Assembly (NCBI RefSeq): GCF_007995245.1
Contig: NZ_VCBA01000020.1
Coordinates: forward strand, 1-45,997
Length of the DNA: 45,997 nt
Reading direction: 5' to 3'
Origin: Tateyamaria sp. syn59
GTDB lineage: Bacteria > Pseudomonadota > Alphaproteobacteria > Rhodobacterales > Rhodobacteraceae
Every line of letters begins with the position of its first letter. Within the stretch, counting starts at the first letter, position 1. The notes below the pieces were generated by a model, which was not told where the DNA came from, did not search any database, and saw nothing but the letters and a program-made list of their open reading frames with translations. Positions 8,811-17,330 of this stretch are shown piece after piece. A program made the position numbers and the translations under genes.

Positions 8811-9358
8811 GCAAATTGATGTCTCCGTCGGACGACGTAAAGTTCGCTATAGAGCGCTATAGCGACATTGTGAAGTTGCGAGCAGCTCAGGTGTTGGCAT
8901 TGTTCATCGTCTATGCATTTTCCCTTCGCGGTTCGGAGGAGTTCCTCGATGGAGCATCCATTCTGGCGTTAGCGATACCTTTCGCGGCATGGATTTTCGA
9001 TTTGATTGCGAGACGTCAATATATGTGTCCCTACGCATATGCTGCTGCTCACTACGCATTCCACGAATGTGAATCGCAAGACAAGCGGGAAGCGGTTGAT
9101 AGCGTACCTAATCTCGTTCTTGACTTTGCAATGGGTCCACGCTCGGAAGCTCATAAGATATTTATGGAAAGCGACGACGAAATGACCCGTCGACGGCGAT
9201 TCCAAGCGTGGTTCACTTGGAAGGATCAATCTGTCGCTGGACTAATTTTTGCTACATTTTTCGTAATCGCTCTCGCAGCAACTGGAGCTTTTAACCATTC
9301 CGAAGAGAATGTCTCAGTTCCCCCTGAGACAGAGACTTCTGCCCCTGCTGACGGCTGA
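8807..9358 (+). CDS. small membrane protein of unknown function
   Basis: A 183-residue protein starting at ATG 8807, which overlaps the previous stop (ATGA) and follows a GGAG about eight bases upstream. Longer starts would lie inside the 452-residue gene. Two hydrophobic segments are seen: a long one at about residues 26-65 that may be a helical hairpin, and one near residues 143-165. A charged soluble loop lies between, and the C-terminus is acidic and Pro/Thr rich. No family recognised. Translational coupling suggests a membrane partner of the DDxxD protein. Confidence 0.65.
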   Translation: MSKLMSPSDDVKFAIERYSDIVKLRAAQVLALFIVYAFSLRGSEEFLDGASILALAIPFAAWIFDLIARRQYMCPYAYAAAHYAFHECESQDKREAVDSVPNLVLDFAMGPRSEAHKIFMESDDEMTRRRRFQAWFTWKDQSVAGLIFATFFVIALAATGAFNHSEENVSVPPETETSAPADG

Positions 9359-10080
9359 GGCCGATGTCGGAGTTCGCATGCCAGCGTCTTTCTAACCAGA
9401 GGATTTTCATCCTCTGCTCCACAACCTAAAAACGTGGGCCCCGTGTCGATGCACAAATCTAGCATAGGCCTAGCACAGATTGGTTCCGGTCCAACAATAT
9501 CAACGGCGAAACCCACCATGACGCGCACTGGAAATCCACTGCTACACGGTTGTTCTCAAGGTAATCTGACTGCCTTTGGCAGCTTAAAGATCAAAAGCAA
9601 TGATCACCCGAGTGGACACGCGTCGGCACAGGGCGAACGGCAGCAAGGTCCCGCGATGCAGTCATCGGGCATGCGACTGGTTTTGCAGCTGCAGCGAATG
9701 TCTTCTTCGACGGGCTGCGCCGCAGCATGCCAAAGGGTGGGTGAATGGCCGGTTTGGGCCGTCCATGGCCGGGCGTTTTAGCAATTCAGGCCGAATGCTG
9801 CGAAGGCTCTGAGGTCGGCTTGGAACCCAACCTGTGAATACGGTTTCTTCGCTGCGCGTGCTCGCAGTGTGGAAACCGCTTCAAGCGCTCGGTTGCGGAC
9901 GCTGCAGTGCTGCGGGAAAACCGGTCGTTCGAAGGCCACGCAGCGATGATTTGTCCGGTAATGAGCAAAGTGCGGACATACTGGACGTTCAGTTGGCGGC
10001 CTCAGCCTTTACATTTAAGTGCGCAAGAATAGCTAAGCCTCTGTATTCGCACATTGATTGGGTCCGTCCCGAAAGGGGTT
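9359..10080. other. 722-base gap without a convincing gene
   Basis: Short frames here lack ribosome-binding sites and family signatures. The stretch is patchy in composition with many small inverted repeats, looking like decayed sequence. It holds the hairpin at 9397-9416. It separates the AT-rich lipid-type locus from the peroxidase cluster and is a plausible island boundary. Confidence 0.6.
9397..9416. repeat. perfect 7-bp hairpin
   Basis: CAGAGGA and TCCTCTG pair perfectly around a 6-base loop, 39 bases after the stop of the small membrane protein gene. It lacks a U-tract, so it is not a classical terminator, though it could still stabilise the 3' end. On the minus strand it resembles a tRNA-Phe anticodon arm that is one base short in the loop. 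It may be an attachment-site remnant. Confidence 0.45.
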
Positions 10081-10434
10081 TCACGCTAGAATTGAAGCAA
10101 GACGCCCGAGGATCTGAATCAACGTCGTTGCCTGTTTCAACACCTTGTCCAGATTAGCCATTGCTTTGTCTGCCGCCTTGGCATCGTTGGTCAGGCTTTT
10201 CAGCTTGGTCAGTGTCGGCCCCAATGACGCCGAGCGCAAGATTCTGTTCCTTGCGTTCACCGTGACGAGGTTCTTGCGTGTGATCGCGATCCGTGCCGAT
10301 TTCAGGTCACTCAGGACCTGTGGATCCGTTGTGGACGCCCGCGCTGCTTTCAACCGTGCCATGACATTGCGCCTTACGACGATTATCTGGTCGATTTCAT
10401 TTAGCGCGGATTGCTGTTGTGGGGTGAGAGGCAT
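10081..10434 (-). CDS. small helical protein, 117 aa
   Basis: A fully helical, Lys/Ala/Leu-rich protein with heptad-like spacing and no signal peptide or membrane segment. A GGAG lies about eight bases before ATG 10434, and only three bases separate it from the lipoprotein stop, so it ends the minus-strand operon peroxidase - membrane protein - lipoprotein - this gene. No family recognised. A coiled-coil partner of the lipoprotein is possible. Confidence 0.65.
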   Translation of the reverse strand: MPLTPQQQSALNEIDQIIVVRRNVMARLKAARASTTDPQVLSDLKSARIAITRKNLVTVNARNRILRSASLGPTLTKLKSLTNDAKAADKAMANLDKVLKQATTLIQILGRLASILA

Positions 10435-10437
10435 GGC

Positions 10438-11352
10438 TTAGCTCCGGTTGCGCAGCGCGGTCAGAATTTCGTCGATCTGCGACAAGGTCTGCAGAACTTC
10501 AGCGCTGTTTCGGGTTCCGTTGAGATGATCAAGGAGCAGGGCATGATGTCTCGCGAGGGCTTTTAGGGCCGTCGCCGGGGACTTCCCCTGTTCATTGCGA
10601 AATTCAGTATGTGCCGATTTCATCGCTTTGACCGCTGCGCGATGTGCGATCGGGTCTTTGTTCCGTACCGCGTCGTCTGCCTGCTGCCAGGCCAAGAGCA
10701 GGCGGTCCTGCGCCTTGCGCATCGAGCTGTCCTCTCCGTCGAAATAAACGGAGGCAAATGTCACACCCTCCACGATAACCGGATGGGCTTTTGCCACGAC
10801 ACGACGCAAGGCGGTAGTACGGTATTGGTTTGCTGCGAAACCGGATAACGCTGGCACCGTTCCCTTGTTCCTGGCGCCAAAGTCGGCCAGTTTGCCCAGC
10901 GCGTCCGAACGCCCCTGCCCGGTCGTTTCGAGCGCTGCCAAAAGTGCGGCGCTTTGGGTCTGAATGGAGTCGGCTGTTGTGCTTGTCGCAAGGTTCGCCA
11001 GAGCCGCAAAGTAACCATCCAACAGATCGACAAACTCGAGAACGCTGTACGCGTTCACATCCCCGAGGGTCGGGTCCGCGAAACTGATCAGGCGACAGTC
11101 AGGCATTTGCGCATCGGGGTCGATATCATCCAGCGGATCGCATCCGCTCAGGTCCAGGACAGCCTTGTTTCGCGCGATCAGAGCCTCTTCGGCAGCTTGC
11201 CTGTCAGCAGCGGCGCGTTGGGCCAGGCTGGCCTGCAGCGGTTTTTGCAGCTCGCGGGTCAGCGTCTGCGCCGTTTCGATGTTGGATGTGACATCGGGGG
11301 TCGTGCAGCCCGCGAGGGCTGCACTGCACAATAAAAGCGTCAGACGTGTCAT
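10438..11352 (-). CDS. predicted lipoprotein, 304 aa
   Basis: It begins MTRLTLLLCSAALAGC, a short signal peptide ending in a lipobox with Cys at residue 16, so it should be lipid-anchored and periplasm-facing. The rest is almost entirely alpha-helical with several Ala/Gln-rich repeats. A short Cys-containing acidic patch (CDPLDDIDPDAQMPDC) lies near residue 71 and could form a disulphide. The start overlaps the upstream membrane-protein gene by four bases. No family recognised. Its genetic link with the haem peroxidase suggests a shared envelope function. Confidence 0.75.
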   Translation of the reverse strand: MTRLTLLLCSAALAGCTTPDVTSNIETAQTLTRELQKPLQASLAQRAAADRQAAEEALIARNKAVLDLSGCDPLDDIDPDAQMPDCRLISFADPTLGDVNAYSVLEFVDLLDGYFAALANLATSTTADSIQTQSAALLAALETTGQGRSDALGKLADFGARNKGTVPALSGFAANQYRTTALRRVVAKAHPVIVEGVTFASVYFDGEDSSMRKAQDRLLLAWQQADDAVRNKDPIAHRAAVKAMKSAHTEFRNEQGKSPATALKALARHHALLLDHLNGTRNSAEVLQTLSQIDEILTALRNRS

Positions 11353-11627
11353 GGGGTTGGCCCCGCGACCGGGTCTTCGGCGACAAAGGTTTCAATACCG
11401 TCATGCGGTGACGGTGGTACGCTCCAACCCACCACGAAGGGCACAACAAACAGGATCACGGTCGCGAGTGCACCTGCAACTTCTGCCGGTATCGGCTCAG
11501 ACACGATCCAGGTATTGAGAACCCACAGGACTAGAACGGTCAATGCCGAGGCGAGGCTGGTTGCCATGACTTTGCGCGCAGGCATGATCCTTCTGGACAT
11601 GCGCGTTTTGACGATTGGTTCGGGCAT
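11349..11627 (-). CDS. small holin-like membrane protein, 92 aa
   Basis: Two hydrophobic segments (about residues 22-42 and 52-68) separated by IPAEVAGALAT and ending VGWSVPP, with a basic N-terminus. The pattern is close to small phage-type holins or holin-like proteins. AAAGGA lies upstream of ATG 11627. It overlaps the lipoprotein gene by four bases and follows the haem peroxidase after 58 bases. No phage lysis genes are nearby, so a membrane channel or anchor for this operon is more likely than lysis. Confidence 0.65.
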   Translation of the reverse strand: MPEPIVKTRMSRRIMPARKVMATSLASALTVLVLWVLNTWIVSEPIPAEVAGALATVILFVVPFVVGWSVPPSPHDGIETFVAEDPVAGPTP

Positions 11628-11685
11628 TCTGGATTTCCTTTTCTGCTGAAGGGACGCACGCGGAGCGATGCCGCGCGGGCATGGA

Positions 11686-13428
11686 TCACATCAGGCCGGC
11701 GGCACGCATCATGTTGGGCATTCCGTCGATGCTGATGCCGCTGGGTGTGACCGAGTGTTCGGGCCGCCAACCATCGCCGCCCGGCGCCGCGTTCAAGTAA
11801 CTTTGAGCATCGTGACGCAATAGGCCGATCAGGGTGTCGGCCACCAGAAGTGTTCCCAGGGGACCCAACCGGTTTCCGTTTCCGACAATTTCGGCTTCCT
11901 TCAGCACATAGAACCACAAGGGGGTATGCTGGTGGAAATTGCCGGCCTGAATGGCACTGGCCGTGTGGCCGGAGGCGATTTGCTCGGCGGTGAGGGGATC
12001 GATATGGATGTCATGTTCTGCTGCAAGCGCTTCAAGACATCCCTGCGCGGTTGGAATGCTGAGTCGATAGCCACGGCGCAGGTTTCGCTTTGCCAGGTTT
12101 TTCATGACCCCAAAAAGACCCACCGGTTCGTTGTCCATTTTGTGAAGTCGGGGCACCAGCAACGTGTCGATCTTGCGCGCGGCGCGGTCCGGCATGGCGG
12201 CTGTCGGTTCGAAAACAAAACGTTCCTGCTCGATCGGCCAATGCTCGGGCAACCGCAGTTGGGACATGCCTGCACTGGTGAACTCAAACAACTGCTGGAA
12301 CGTAGCCCGCTGGGTCAGCGGTGCATCGCCGCGGCCAAAATTCCGGCTCCAATCATATTCGGCGCGTACCATGGTGTGTCCAAAGCGAAACGCGGCAACC
12401 GAAAATTCAAGCGGAAGCGGCATGGCGTCTGGATGTGCCGGCGGGTGACGTTCGAAAAAGGCAGAATAGACGGGCGCTCCGGCCGCCCGCACCGTCTCGA
12501 GCATGTCAGGATCGCTGATCGAAGGCAGGTAGGCGTTCATCACCAGCCACTGATAGATCCATTGCGTGGTGGTCTTCGCCCAGGCATGTATTGCTTCGCG
12601 ATCGTGCAGTGGCAAAGATGCCGGCGCGGCATCCACGATCTTGTTGTGAAGGCGAACCATGGCAAGGTGAAATTGCGCAACGGCCAGGTTCTCGTCATTC
12701 CGAAGGTCGCCGATGATGGCGCGCTGATCGCGCGGAGTACCGTCCGCATTGAAGAACGCGTCTCGCAGCTCTTCAGGGATGCTTGCAAGGTCATCATCGG
12801 TGATCTGGCCGCTCTTGCGGGCCCAACCCAAACGCATCAGGTCTCGGGCCCGATCCTTGGGAAGCGGGATCTGAGGAAATGGGCTGTCGCTGTCCGTTCC
12901 GGCCTCTAGTTTGGCCCGGTCCTCAGGCCAGCGCAGGGCCTCTTGCATCGCTCGGGCAAACGCGCCTTGCAGAGGCGCGCCGCCATACAGGCTGTCCAGG
13001 TTAAGAGCACCGAAACGCAAATTGCCAAGGCCGGCTTGGACCTTATCGCGACCGACAGGCGTGACAGTTTCGACGTCGATGACTGACACCCCAGTCTCCC
13101 GGTCGGTATTGGCCGTGATATCGTGATCAATGAACTGACCCATGTAAGTGAACACAGGCGGGATCGAAGAATTGGCAGCGCTTGGTGGCTGGTTATCGAT
13201 CATCTGCACGGCCAGCGCGTCAAGCGCGGCGGTCTGGTCGTGGTCTTCGGGCAGGCCAGTGGCGTCCGGGAAACTGTACGAAAACAACCCCAATCGGTTG
13301 CCCACGTCATAGGCTTCGTCCGGGCGAAAACCACATGCAGCTGCGGCTGACATACACTTACCGTCGGGATAGGCCGACATATCGGCGTCGACAACCGGCT
13401 GGATACCATGACCTTTAATGAAAAGCAT
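11686..13428 (-). CDS. animal-type haem peroxidase
   Basis: A 580-residue protein of the peroxidase-cyclooxygenase superfamily. The distal-site motif QFIDHDITANTD has Asp101 (haem ester link in relatives) and distal His102. The proximal His lies in AAFRFGHTMVRAEY. HNKIVDA and the intervening helices fit the family. The family oxidises halides or organic substrates with H2O2. ATG 13428 was chosen because AAGGAG lies eight bases upstream; an upstream TTG would add ten residues. No signal peptide is visible, so export, if any, is non-classical. It leads a separate transcript with the holin-like, lipoprotein and helical genes and lies just beyond the terminator of the PAP2/peptidase operon. Confidence 0.9.
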   Translation of the reverse strand: MLFIKGHGIQPVVDADMSAYPDGKCMSAAAACGFRPDEAYDVGNRLGLFSYSFPDATGLPEDHDQTAALDALAVQMIDNQPPSAANSSIPPVFTYMGQFIDHDITANTDRETGVSVIDVETVTPVGRDKVQAGLGNLRFGALNLDSLYGGAPLQGAFARAMQEALRWPEDRAKLEAGTDSDSPFPQIPLPKDRARDLMRLGWARKSGQITDDDLASIPEELRDAFFNADGTPRDQRAIIGDLRNDENLAVAQFHLAMVRLHNKIVDAAPASLPLHDREAIHAWAKTTTQWIYQWLVMNAYLPSISDPDMLETVRAAGAPVYSAFFERHPPAHPDAMPLPLEFSVAAFRFGHTMVRAEYDWSRNFGRGDAPLTQRATFQQLFEFTSAGMSQLRLPEHWPIEQERFVFEPTAAMPDRAARKIDTLLVPRLHKMDNEPVGLFGVMKNLAKRNLRRGYRLSIPTAQGCLEALAAEHDIHIDPLTAEQIASGHTASAIQAGNFHQHTPLWFYVLKEAEIVGNGNRLGPLGTLLVADTLIGLLRHDAQSYLNAAPGGDGWRPEHSVTPSGISIDGMPNMMRAAGLM

Positions 13429-13598
13429 CGAATGCGCTCCTTGATATTGCTTAGTCAACGGGCAAGCTGCAGAAATTTGCTTGCCGCCTCATATCTTCAG
13501 GATGCCGGCAAACCGCGTGTCGAAGAAGCAGGGGCCGCGTTAAAACTCGGTTAGAACTGCGTGAATTTCCATGGGTTCACAGGCAGCGGCCCAGCTAC

Positions 13599-13632
13599 AA
13601 AAAAAGGCGCAGCGGGAGGAGCGCTGCGCCTT
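13599..13632 (-). terminator. rho-independent terminator of PAP2-S8 operon
   Basis: On the minus strand an 11-bp perfect stem, AAGGCGCAGCG paired with CGCTGCGCCTT around a 7-base loop, is followed by a run of seven T. It begins 22 bases after the S8 peptidase stop, ending that transcript before the haem-peroxidase promoter region (13429-13598). Confidence 0.9.
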
Positions 13633-13653
13633 GGCCGGTGAAGAGAGATCGCG

Positions 13654-15987
13654 CTAGCGTCTTCGCTCCCGGACCCCACGATGGAACCGACCCAGTTTTT
13701 CTGGCAATTTTGATGCGTTCATGCGACCGCTGCCCGCTTTCACATCAACAACGCGTCCGGGATAACTAGCCGCCTTTTCTTCTTTGTCCGCTTCCACCTG
13801 CAGTTCCTGAATCTTCTTCTCGGGGATGAAACTCACGGTGCTCATCAGATGATCGACAAATCGGCGTGTCATCATCGCCGCGGCGACACTGGTGCCCTGC
13901 AAGGCCACAGCCGAACCATCGCGTCCACCGGCAGCGATGCGGCCGAAATGCCCCGTACCATCTCTGCATGGCATGGATGCCGTGGGCTCGCCCGGTACGG
14001 TCGTTCCTTCGCCACGTCCGCGCGATGCAAATTTGACGCCGGTCGAGGAATAGGCTTCCATCCGGCCGTCGCTGAACCGATGTCCTGCAGTCAGCAACGT
14101 CCAGCGTTCCTTGCCAATTGCATTCAACGTGCCGTGGCGCCGAATGAGGTTCGAGCTGTCGAGTGGCACGGGCGCGCTTACCTGATCCATCGGGTAGGAG
14201 TAGCTGTCCCTCTCACGTCCGGTCTCATCAAAACGCTCATAGTCCTGATGATCGAAATAGCTGCGCTGGTTCGTCACCGAATTCGGCTTTTCCGTCTGGT
14301 CGGTCTGCGTGCTTACCACCACCAGCATTGGGGCGCTTGAGCGATTGCGCAGGCGGATACGCCATAACCCGGCAAGCCCCAAGGTCGGCGGCGCCGCACC
14401 GGTGTGCATCTGGGTCCATCGGGTCGCCAGCACATAGGCCTGTCGCCCGCGTTCCCGCGCAATGCGCGCTTGCTCGTTCTCGCAACTGGTGTCTGATGAA
14501 TCCGGCTTGTCCTGCTCTGAATTGCCCATTGGCAAGGCATACAGCCGGGCGAGGGGACCTTTACCCGCGCACTGAAATGTCCTCTGCAACTTGCCGGTGG
14601 CACTGGTCAGGTCCAGCCGTTCGCCGGTTGGCGCCGTGATTTCTATATCCAGCGGTGCGGGCGCAAGCGCATCATCGGGCTTGGAGTACTCTGCCCAAAT
14701 CTCAAGGAAATTAGCCGACTGATCTTCGGGTAACACACGCCAGTCGATGGACACCACCGCCCCGGCCTGAAGCCGCGTACGGGCGTTGCCACGCTCCAGG
14801 TTTTCGTTTCCTGCTGGCATCGAAAGATAGATCGGCTTCAGCTTGGCCCTCTCGCGCGCCATGTTTAGATCGCGAAGTACCTCAGCCAGCAAATCCGTTC
14901 CATCCCGCGAACTCGCTTGTTTGCCGAAGCTGAGATTGACGACGGTGTGGTACCCTTCTTTCCTGTCTTCGCAGGATGGGCTCTCGGTTTTTTCTTCACC
15001 GACGCGTTTTTTGTTGGCAAACCAGACGGCATCCGACAGGATCGCAATGCGAAGCAGCCCGAAGATTGCAAAGAATTCAAGATGTTGTGCTGCGTGGCCA
15101 ACCAGTTCGCGTGATGGAAGATTGACCGCAATGATGCGGCGCGACGCAGCTTGCGACTCATTGTCTTTAACCGTCGCATCATACCCTGCGGCACAATCAA
15201 GAATGTGCGTCCCGTGCGGCGCAGCCAGCCCAAGCTCTCGGTGTCCCAGCGTGCGCCAATAATCTTCGACGCACGTGGCGCGGTTGAAGCCCTCTTCGTC
15301 AAAATGCTGATCCAGCGTGTATTCGTGGATCAGGTCGTTGATCTCGGTCGCCAAGAGCTCTTCCCCGAAAGGCAGGTAGCTTTGCACGCCGTTCTCCACG
15401 CTGCGCCGTGGTGCAGTTTGCTGCCAGGCCGCAAGGAAACGCGTCTTCGTTTGGTCCTTTTGTCGGGTGCGTTGCTGACCCAAAGCCACACCAAGGTCGA
15501 TCACACCGATAATCGCGCCGTTTTCGTCCAGATGGAATGCGTCGTCTAGTTTGGACTGCTTGAAGGCCTGTTGAACCGTTCCGGTATCGAGGATCGAATG
15601 GAAGTACTTCAGCAATGCGTCTGAATCTTGGCTATATGCCGCATCTATCGGAAACGGCGGCATGGCACCGATGGACGCGCGCAACCGGAACAGCACTTTT
15701 ATGATCAGTTCGGTGTAAATCTTGTCCAGCAGGCCGAGCCGGTCGTCAGGCGGTGCGTTGACGATTTGGTCCAAAAGGGTCTGCAAGGCCGCTTTGTCGA
15801 CGTCATCACGGGGCGTATCATCGGTCCCGCTGAAAGAAAGAAACTGCTCGCGACCAGGGATATCGACAAAGGCAAGTTTGCCGCGCGCGCCACGGGTTAT
15901 CGCCGTCAGGCCCATCAACACTTCATCCCAATCGATATAGGGCGAATCGCTGTATTCGGCCCAGTCGGTCCACATCGGCTTTACCAT
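13654..15987 (-). CDS. subtilisin-like S8 serine peptidase
   Basis: A 777-residue protein with the S8 triad: Asp164 in GVIDLG, His258 in HGTH, and Ser near 700 in GTSVAAAMM; NLSFG supplies the likely oxyanion Asn. About 160 residues precede the Asp and a long insert lies between His and Ser, making it much larger than simple subtilases. There is no signal peptide. ATG 15987 was chosen, giving a 7-base overlap with the PAP2 gene end and therefore coupling. An upstream ATG at 16062 would lie deep inside that gene. It closes the operon before a strong terminator. It may process or be regulated by the co-encoded proteins; substrate unknown. Confidence 0.85.
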   Translation of the reverse strand: MVKPMWTDWAEYSDSPYIDWDEVLMGLTAITRGARGKLAFVDIPGREQFLSFSGTDDTPRDDVDKAALQTLLDQIVNAPPDDRLGLLDKIYTELIIKVLFRLRASIGAMPPFPIDAAYSQDSDALLKYFHSILDTGTVQQAFKQSKLDDAFHLDENGAIIGVIDLGVALGQQRTRQKDQTKTRFLAAWQQTAPRRSVENGVQSYLPFGEELLATEINDLIHEYTLDQHFDEEGFNRATCVEDYWRTLGHRELGLAAPHGTHILDCAAGYDATVKDNESQAASRRIIAVNLPSRELVGHAAQHLEFFAIFGLLRIAILSDAVWFANKKRVGEEKTESPSCEDRKEGYHTVVNLSFGKQASSRDGTDLLAEVLRDLNMARERAKLKPIYLSMPAGNENLERGNARTRLQAGAVVSIDWRVLPEDQSANFLEIWAEYSKPDDALAPAPLDIEITAPTGERLDLTSATGKLQRTFQCAGKGPLARLYALPMGNSEQDKPDSSDTSCENEQARIARERGRQAYVLATRWTQMHTGAAPPTLGLAGLWRIRLRNRSSAPMLVVVSTQTDQTEKPNSVTNQRSYFDHQDYERFDETGRERDSYSYPMDQVSAPVPLDSSNLIRRHGTLNAIGKERWTLLTAGHRFSDGRMEAYSSTGVKFASRGRGEGTTVPGEPTASMPCRDGTGHFGRIAAGGRDGSAVALQGTSVAAAMMTRRFVDHLMSTVSFIPEKKIQELQVEADKEEKAASYPGRVVDVKAGSGRMNASKLPEKLGRFHRGVRERRR

Positions 15988-17165
15988 TCCCGACCCACCA
16001 CAACCTTGTATGCCGCGGTGATCGGACCCTGCACGATATGGTAGGGTTCGTTTCGCACCCAATCTGGCGGCGTGCGCGGTAACAGGAAATCGGTATCCAG
16101 CTCGTCGCTGCCGGGCACATCATAGTTACCGCGCCAGTTCAGAACTGGGTCTTGCCCTTCGGCGTCTGTTTCAGGGTTGAAGGATGCGCTTTGCAGCATG
16201 GACCAAATCGCTTCGCCCATCATGCACCCCAGGACCATGCCTGCACCGCTGTCGATCGGATAATGTACGCCTGCCACGGTACGATTAACGGCAACGCGAT
16301 GGGCCAGACGGAACGGCATGGTTTGTGCCGCGACAGCTGCATGCGCGGACGTCCCGGAGGTCAGCCGCTCAATCAGCGTCGCCATGGCAAAGGCTTCGGT
16401 TGCATGACCGCTGGGAAAGCTTGAATGATCCGGCGTCTGGATAACCGGTTGAACACGTGACGACAAATCAATCGGGCGCGGGGTCCAAGTCAGCCACTTC
16501 ACCCTCATCTCTATGGCATAGACCACCTGGTTGGCCGCGCTCAGAAATTCGAGCGTGTGCTGCCTGCTTGCCGCGTCCAGGCGGGTCACCGCCCCGAAAA
16601 AGGATGTGATATCATCTAATTGGCGATTGATTTCCGAAAGCCGGTCAAATCGAAGATCAGCGTAATTTCGCAGCCAAATAAGCTGCTTTTTAAGGACATC
16701 ATGTTTCGGCCCGGTTGTTTCAAAGATCGGTTTATGATCGGCGACAACCGTGGCGTGTCCCGGTTTGAATTTCGTCGGGTCATCATCGGCTTCCGGGCCA
16801 CTGCCCGTGACATTGAAACGTGCTAACAATTCGGCGCTGAGCAGATCAATACGCCGCGTCGGATCCAACGACTTCAACGGGTCGTGTGCTGGAGGAATAT
16901 TGCAAAACGGATTCTTCGTGTCCGGCTTTCCGTCCCAATACCCAACAATGGCATCATGCGTGGTTGCCAGTGCTGCATTCAAAATCGGGGACGACCCGCC
17001 GCCGGCATGACCAAGACCGCCCGCGCCACCGCCACCGGCCCCGCCACCGCCTGCACCCCCGCCGCCAGCACCGCCACCACCGGCACCACCACCGCCTGCG
17101 CCGCCGCCACCCGCACCGCCGCCACCTGCACCGCCGCCGCCTGCACCGCCACCCATTGCTGTCAT
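15981..17165 (-). CDS. PAP2 / vanadium-haloperoxidase-fold protein with Gly-rich N-terminus
   Basis: A 394-residue protein holding the full acid-phosphatase/haloperoxidase signature: K223-x6-R230-P231, P251-S252-G253-H254 and R295-x5-H301-x3-D305. In the last motif the usual Ser before Arg is Asn. No membrane helices surround it, which favours the soluble vanadium-haloperoxidase-like branch over membrane lipid phosphatases. The N-terminus is a (GGGGA)n linker-like tract. GGAGGA precedes ATG 17165. It is the first gene of the PAP2-S8 operon and diverges from the SARP regulator across 165 bases carrying an 11-bp-period direct repeat. Whether it uses vanadate or phosphate cannot be read from sequence. 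Confidence 0.88.
   Translation of the reverse strand: MTAMGGGAGGGGAGGGGAGGGGAGGGGAGGGGAGGGGAGGGGAGGGGAGGLGHAGGGSSPILNAALATTHDAIVGYWDGKPDTKNPFCNIPPAHDPLKSLDPTRRIDLLSAELLARFNVTGSGPEADDDPTKFKPGHATVVADHKPIFETTGPKHDVLKKQLIWLRNYADLRFDRLSEINRQLDDITSFFGAVTRLDAASRQHTLEFLSAANQVVYAIEMRVKWLTWTPRPIDLSSRVQPVIQTPDHSSFPSGHATEAFAMATLIERLTSGTSAHAAVAAQTMPFRLAHRVAVNRTVAGVHYPIDSGAGMVLGCMMGEAIWSMLQSASFNPETDAEGQDPVLNWRGNYDVPGSDELDTDFLLPRTPPDWVRNEPYHIVQGPITAAYKVVVGREW
17022..17153 (-). repeat. 15-bp tandem repeat encoding (GGGGA)8
   Basis: Eight pentapeptide units GGGGA follow a shorter GGGA at residues 5-48 of the PAP2 protein. The codons vary (GGC, GGT, GGG), so the repeat is older than a fresh slippage expansion, yet it remains prone to length change. 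It predicts a flexible or polyglycine-like N-terminal arm without a signal peptide. Confidence 0.9.
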
Positions 17166-17239
17166 ATCTATTCCTCCAGTGTTTTCTTGCTCTCAATTGC
17201 AGCGGGAGATGTCGAAACTGTCAAATCCGCGTATATTTC

Positions 17240-17258
17240 TTCACGAATAATTCACGAA
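17240..17258. promoter_or_regulatory. putative SARP operator, 11-bp direct repeat
   Basis: Two identical half-sites TTCACGAA start 11 bases apart (17240 and 17251) in the 165-base region between the SARP gene and the PAP2 operon. SARP regulators are known to bind direct repeats spaced by one helical turn next to promoters. A matching site lies upstream of the 1274-residue gene. It is roughly equidistant from both divergent start codons and could serve either. Confidence 0.6.
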
Positions 17259-17330
17259 AGCGGCTCTGCGTTTGATTTGAATCCGGTTTTGTGGTCTATT
17301 CTGCGCAATTGATCCAAAGGGTATTGTGTC

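Noticed and set aside
9397..9416. tRNA gene
   Set aside because: Only an anticodon-arm-like hairpin is present; the loop is one base short and no acceptor, D or T arms can be built.
11349..11627. Prophage lysis gene
   Set aside because: The protein is holin-like, but no endolysin, capsid, tail or integrase genes are nearby and it is coupled to a lipoprotein gene.
11926..12909. 327-codon plus-strand frame
   Set aside because: Antisense to the haem peroxidase, whose catalytic motifs are all in the minus frame; codon pattern of the plus frame is implausible.
13536..13565. Three loosely similar units with 11-bp period upstream of the haem peroxidase gene
   Set aside because: TTCACGCA, CTAACCGA and TTAACGCG keep the spacing but share only about half their bases with TTyACGrA and lie in the opposite orientation, so I do not call an operator.
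17022..17153. CRISPR-like array
   Set aside because: The 15-bp units are contiguous, lack spacers and are translated as GGGGA within a protein.
17208..17234. GAAACT followed by CGTA upstream of the PAP2/SARP genes
   Set aside because: The spacing is 10 rather than 16 bases, so it does not fit the ECF promoter pattern.
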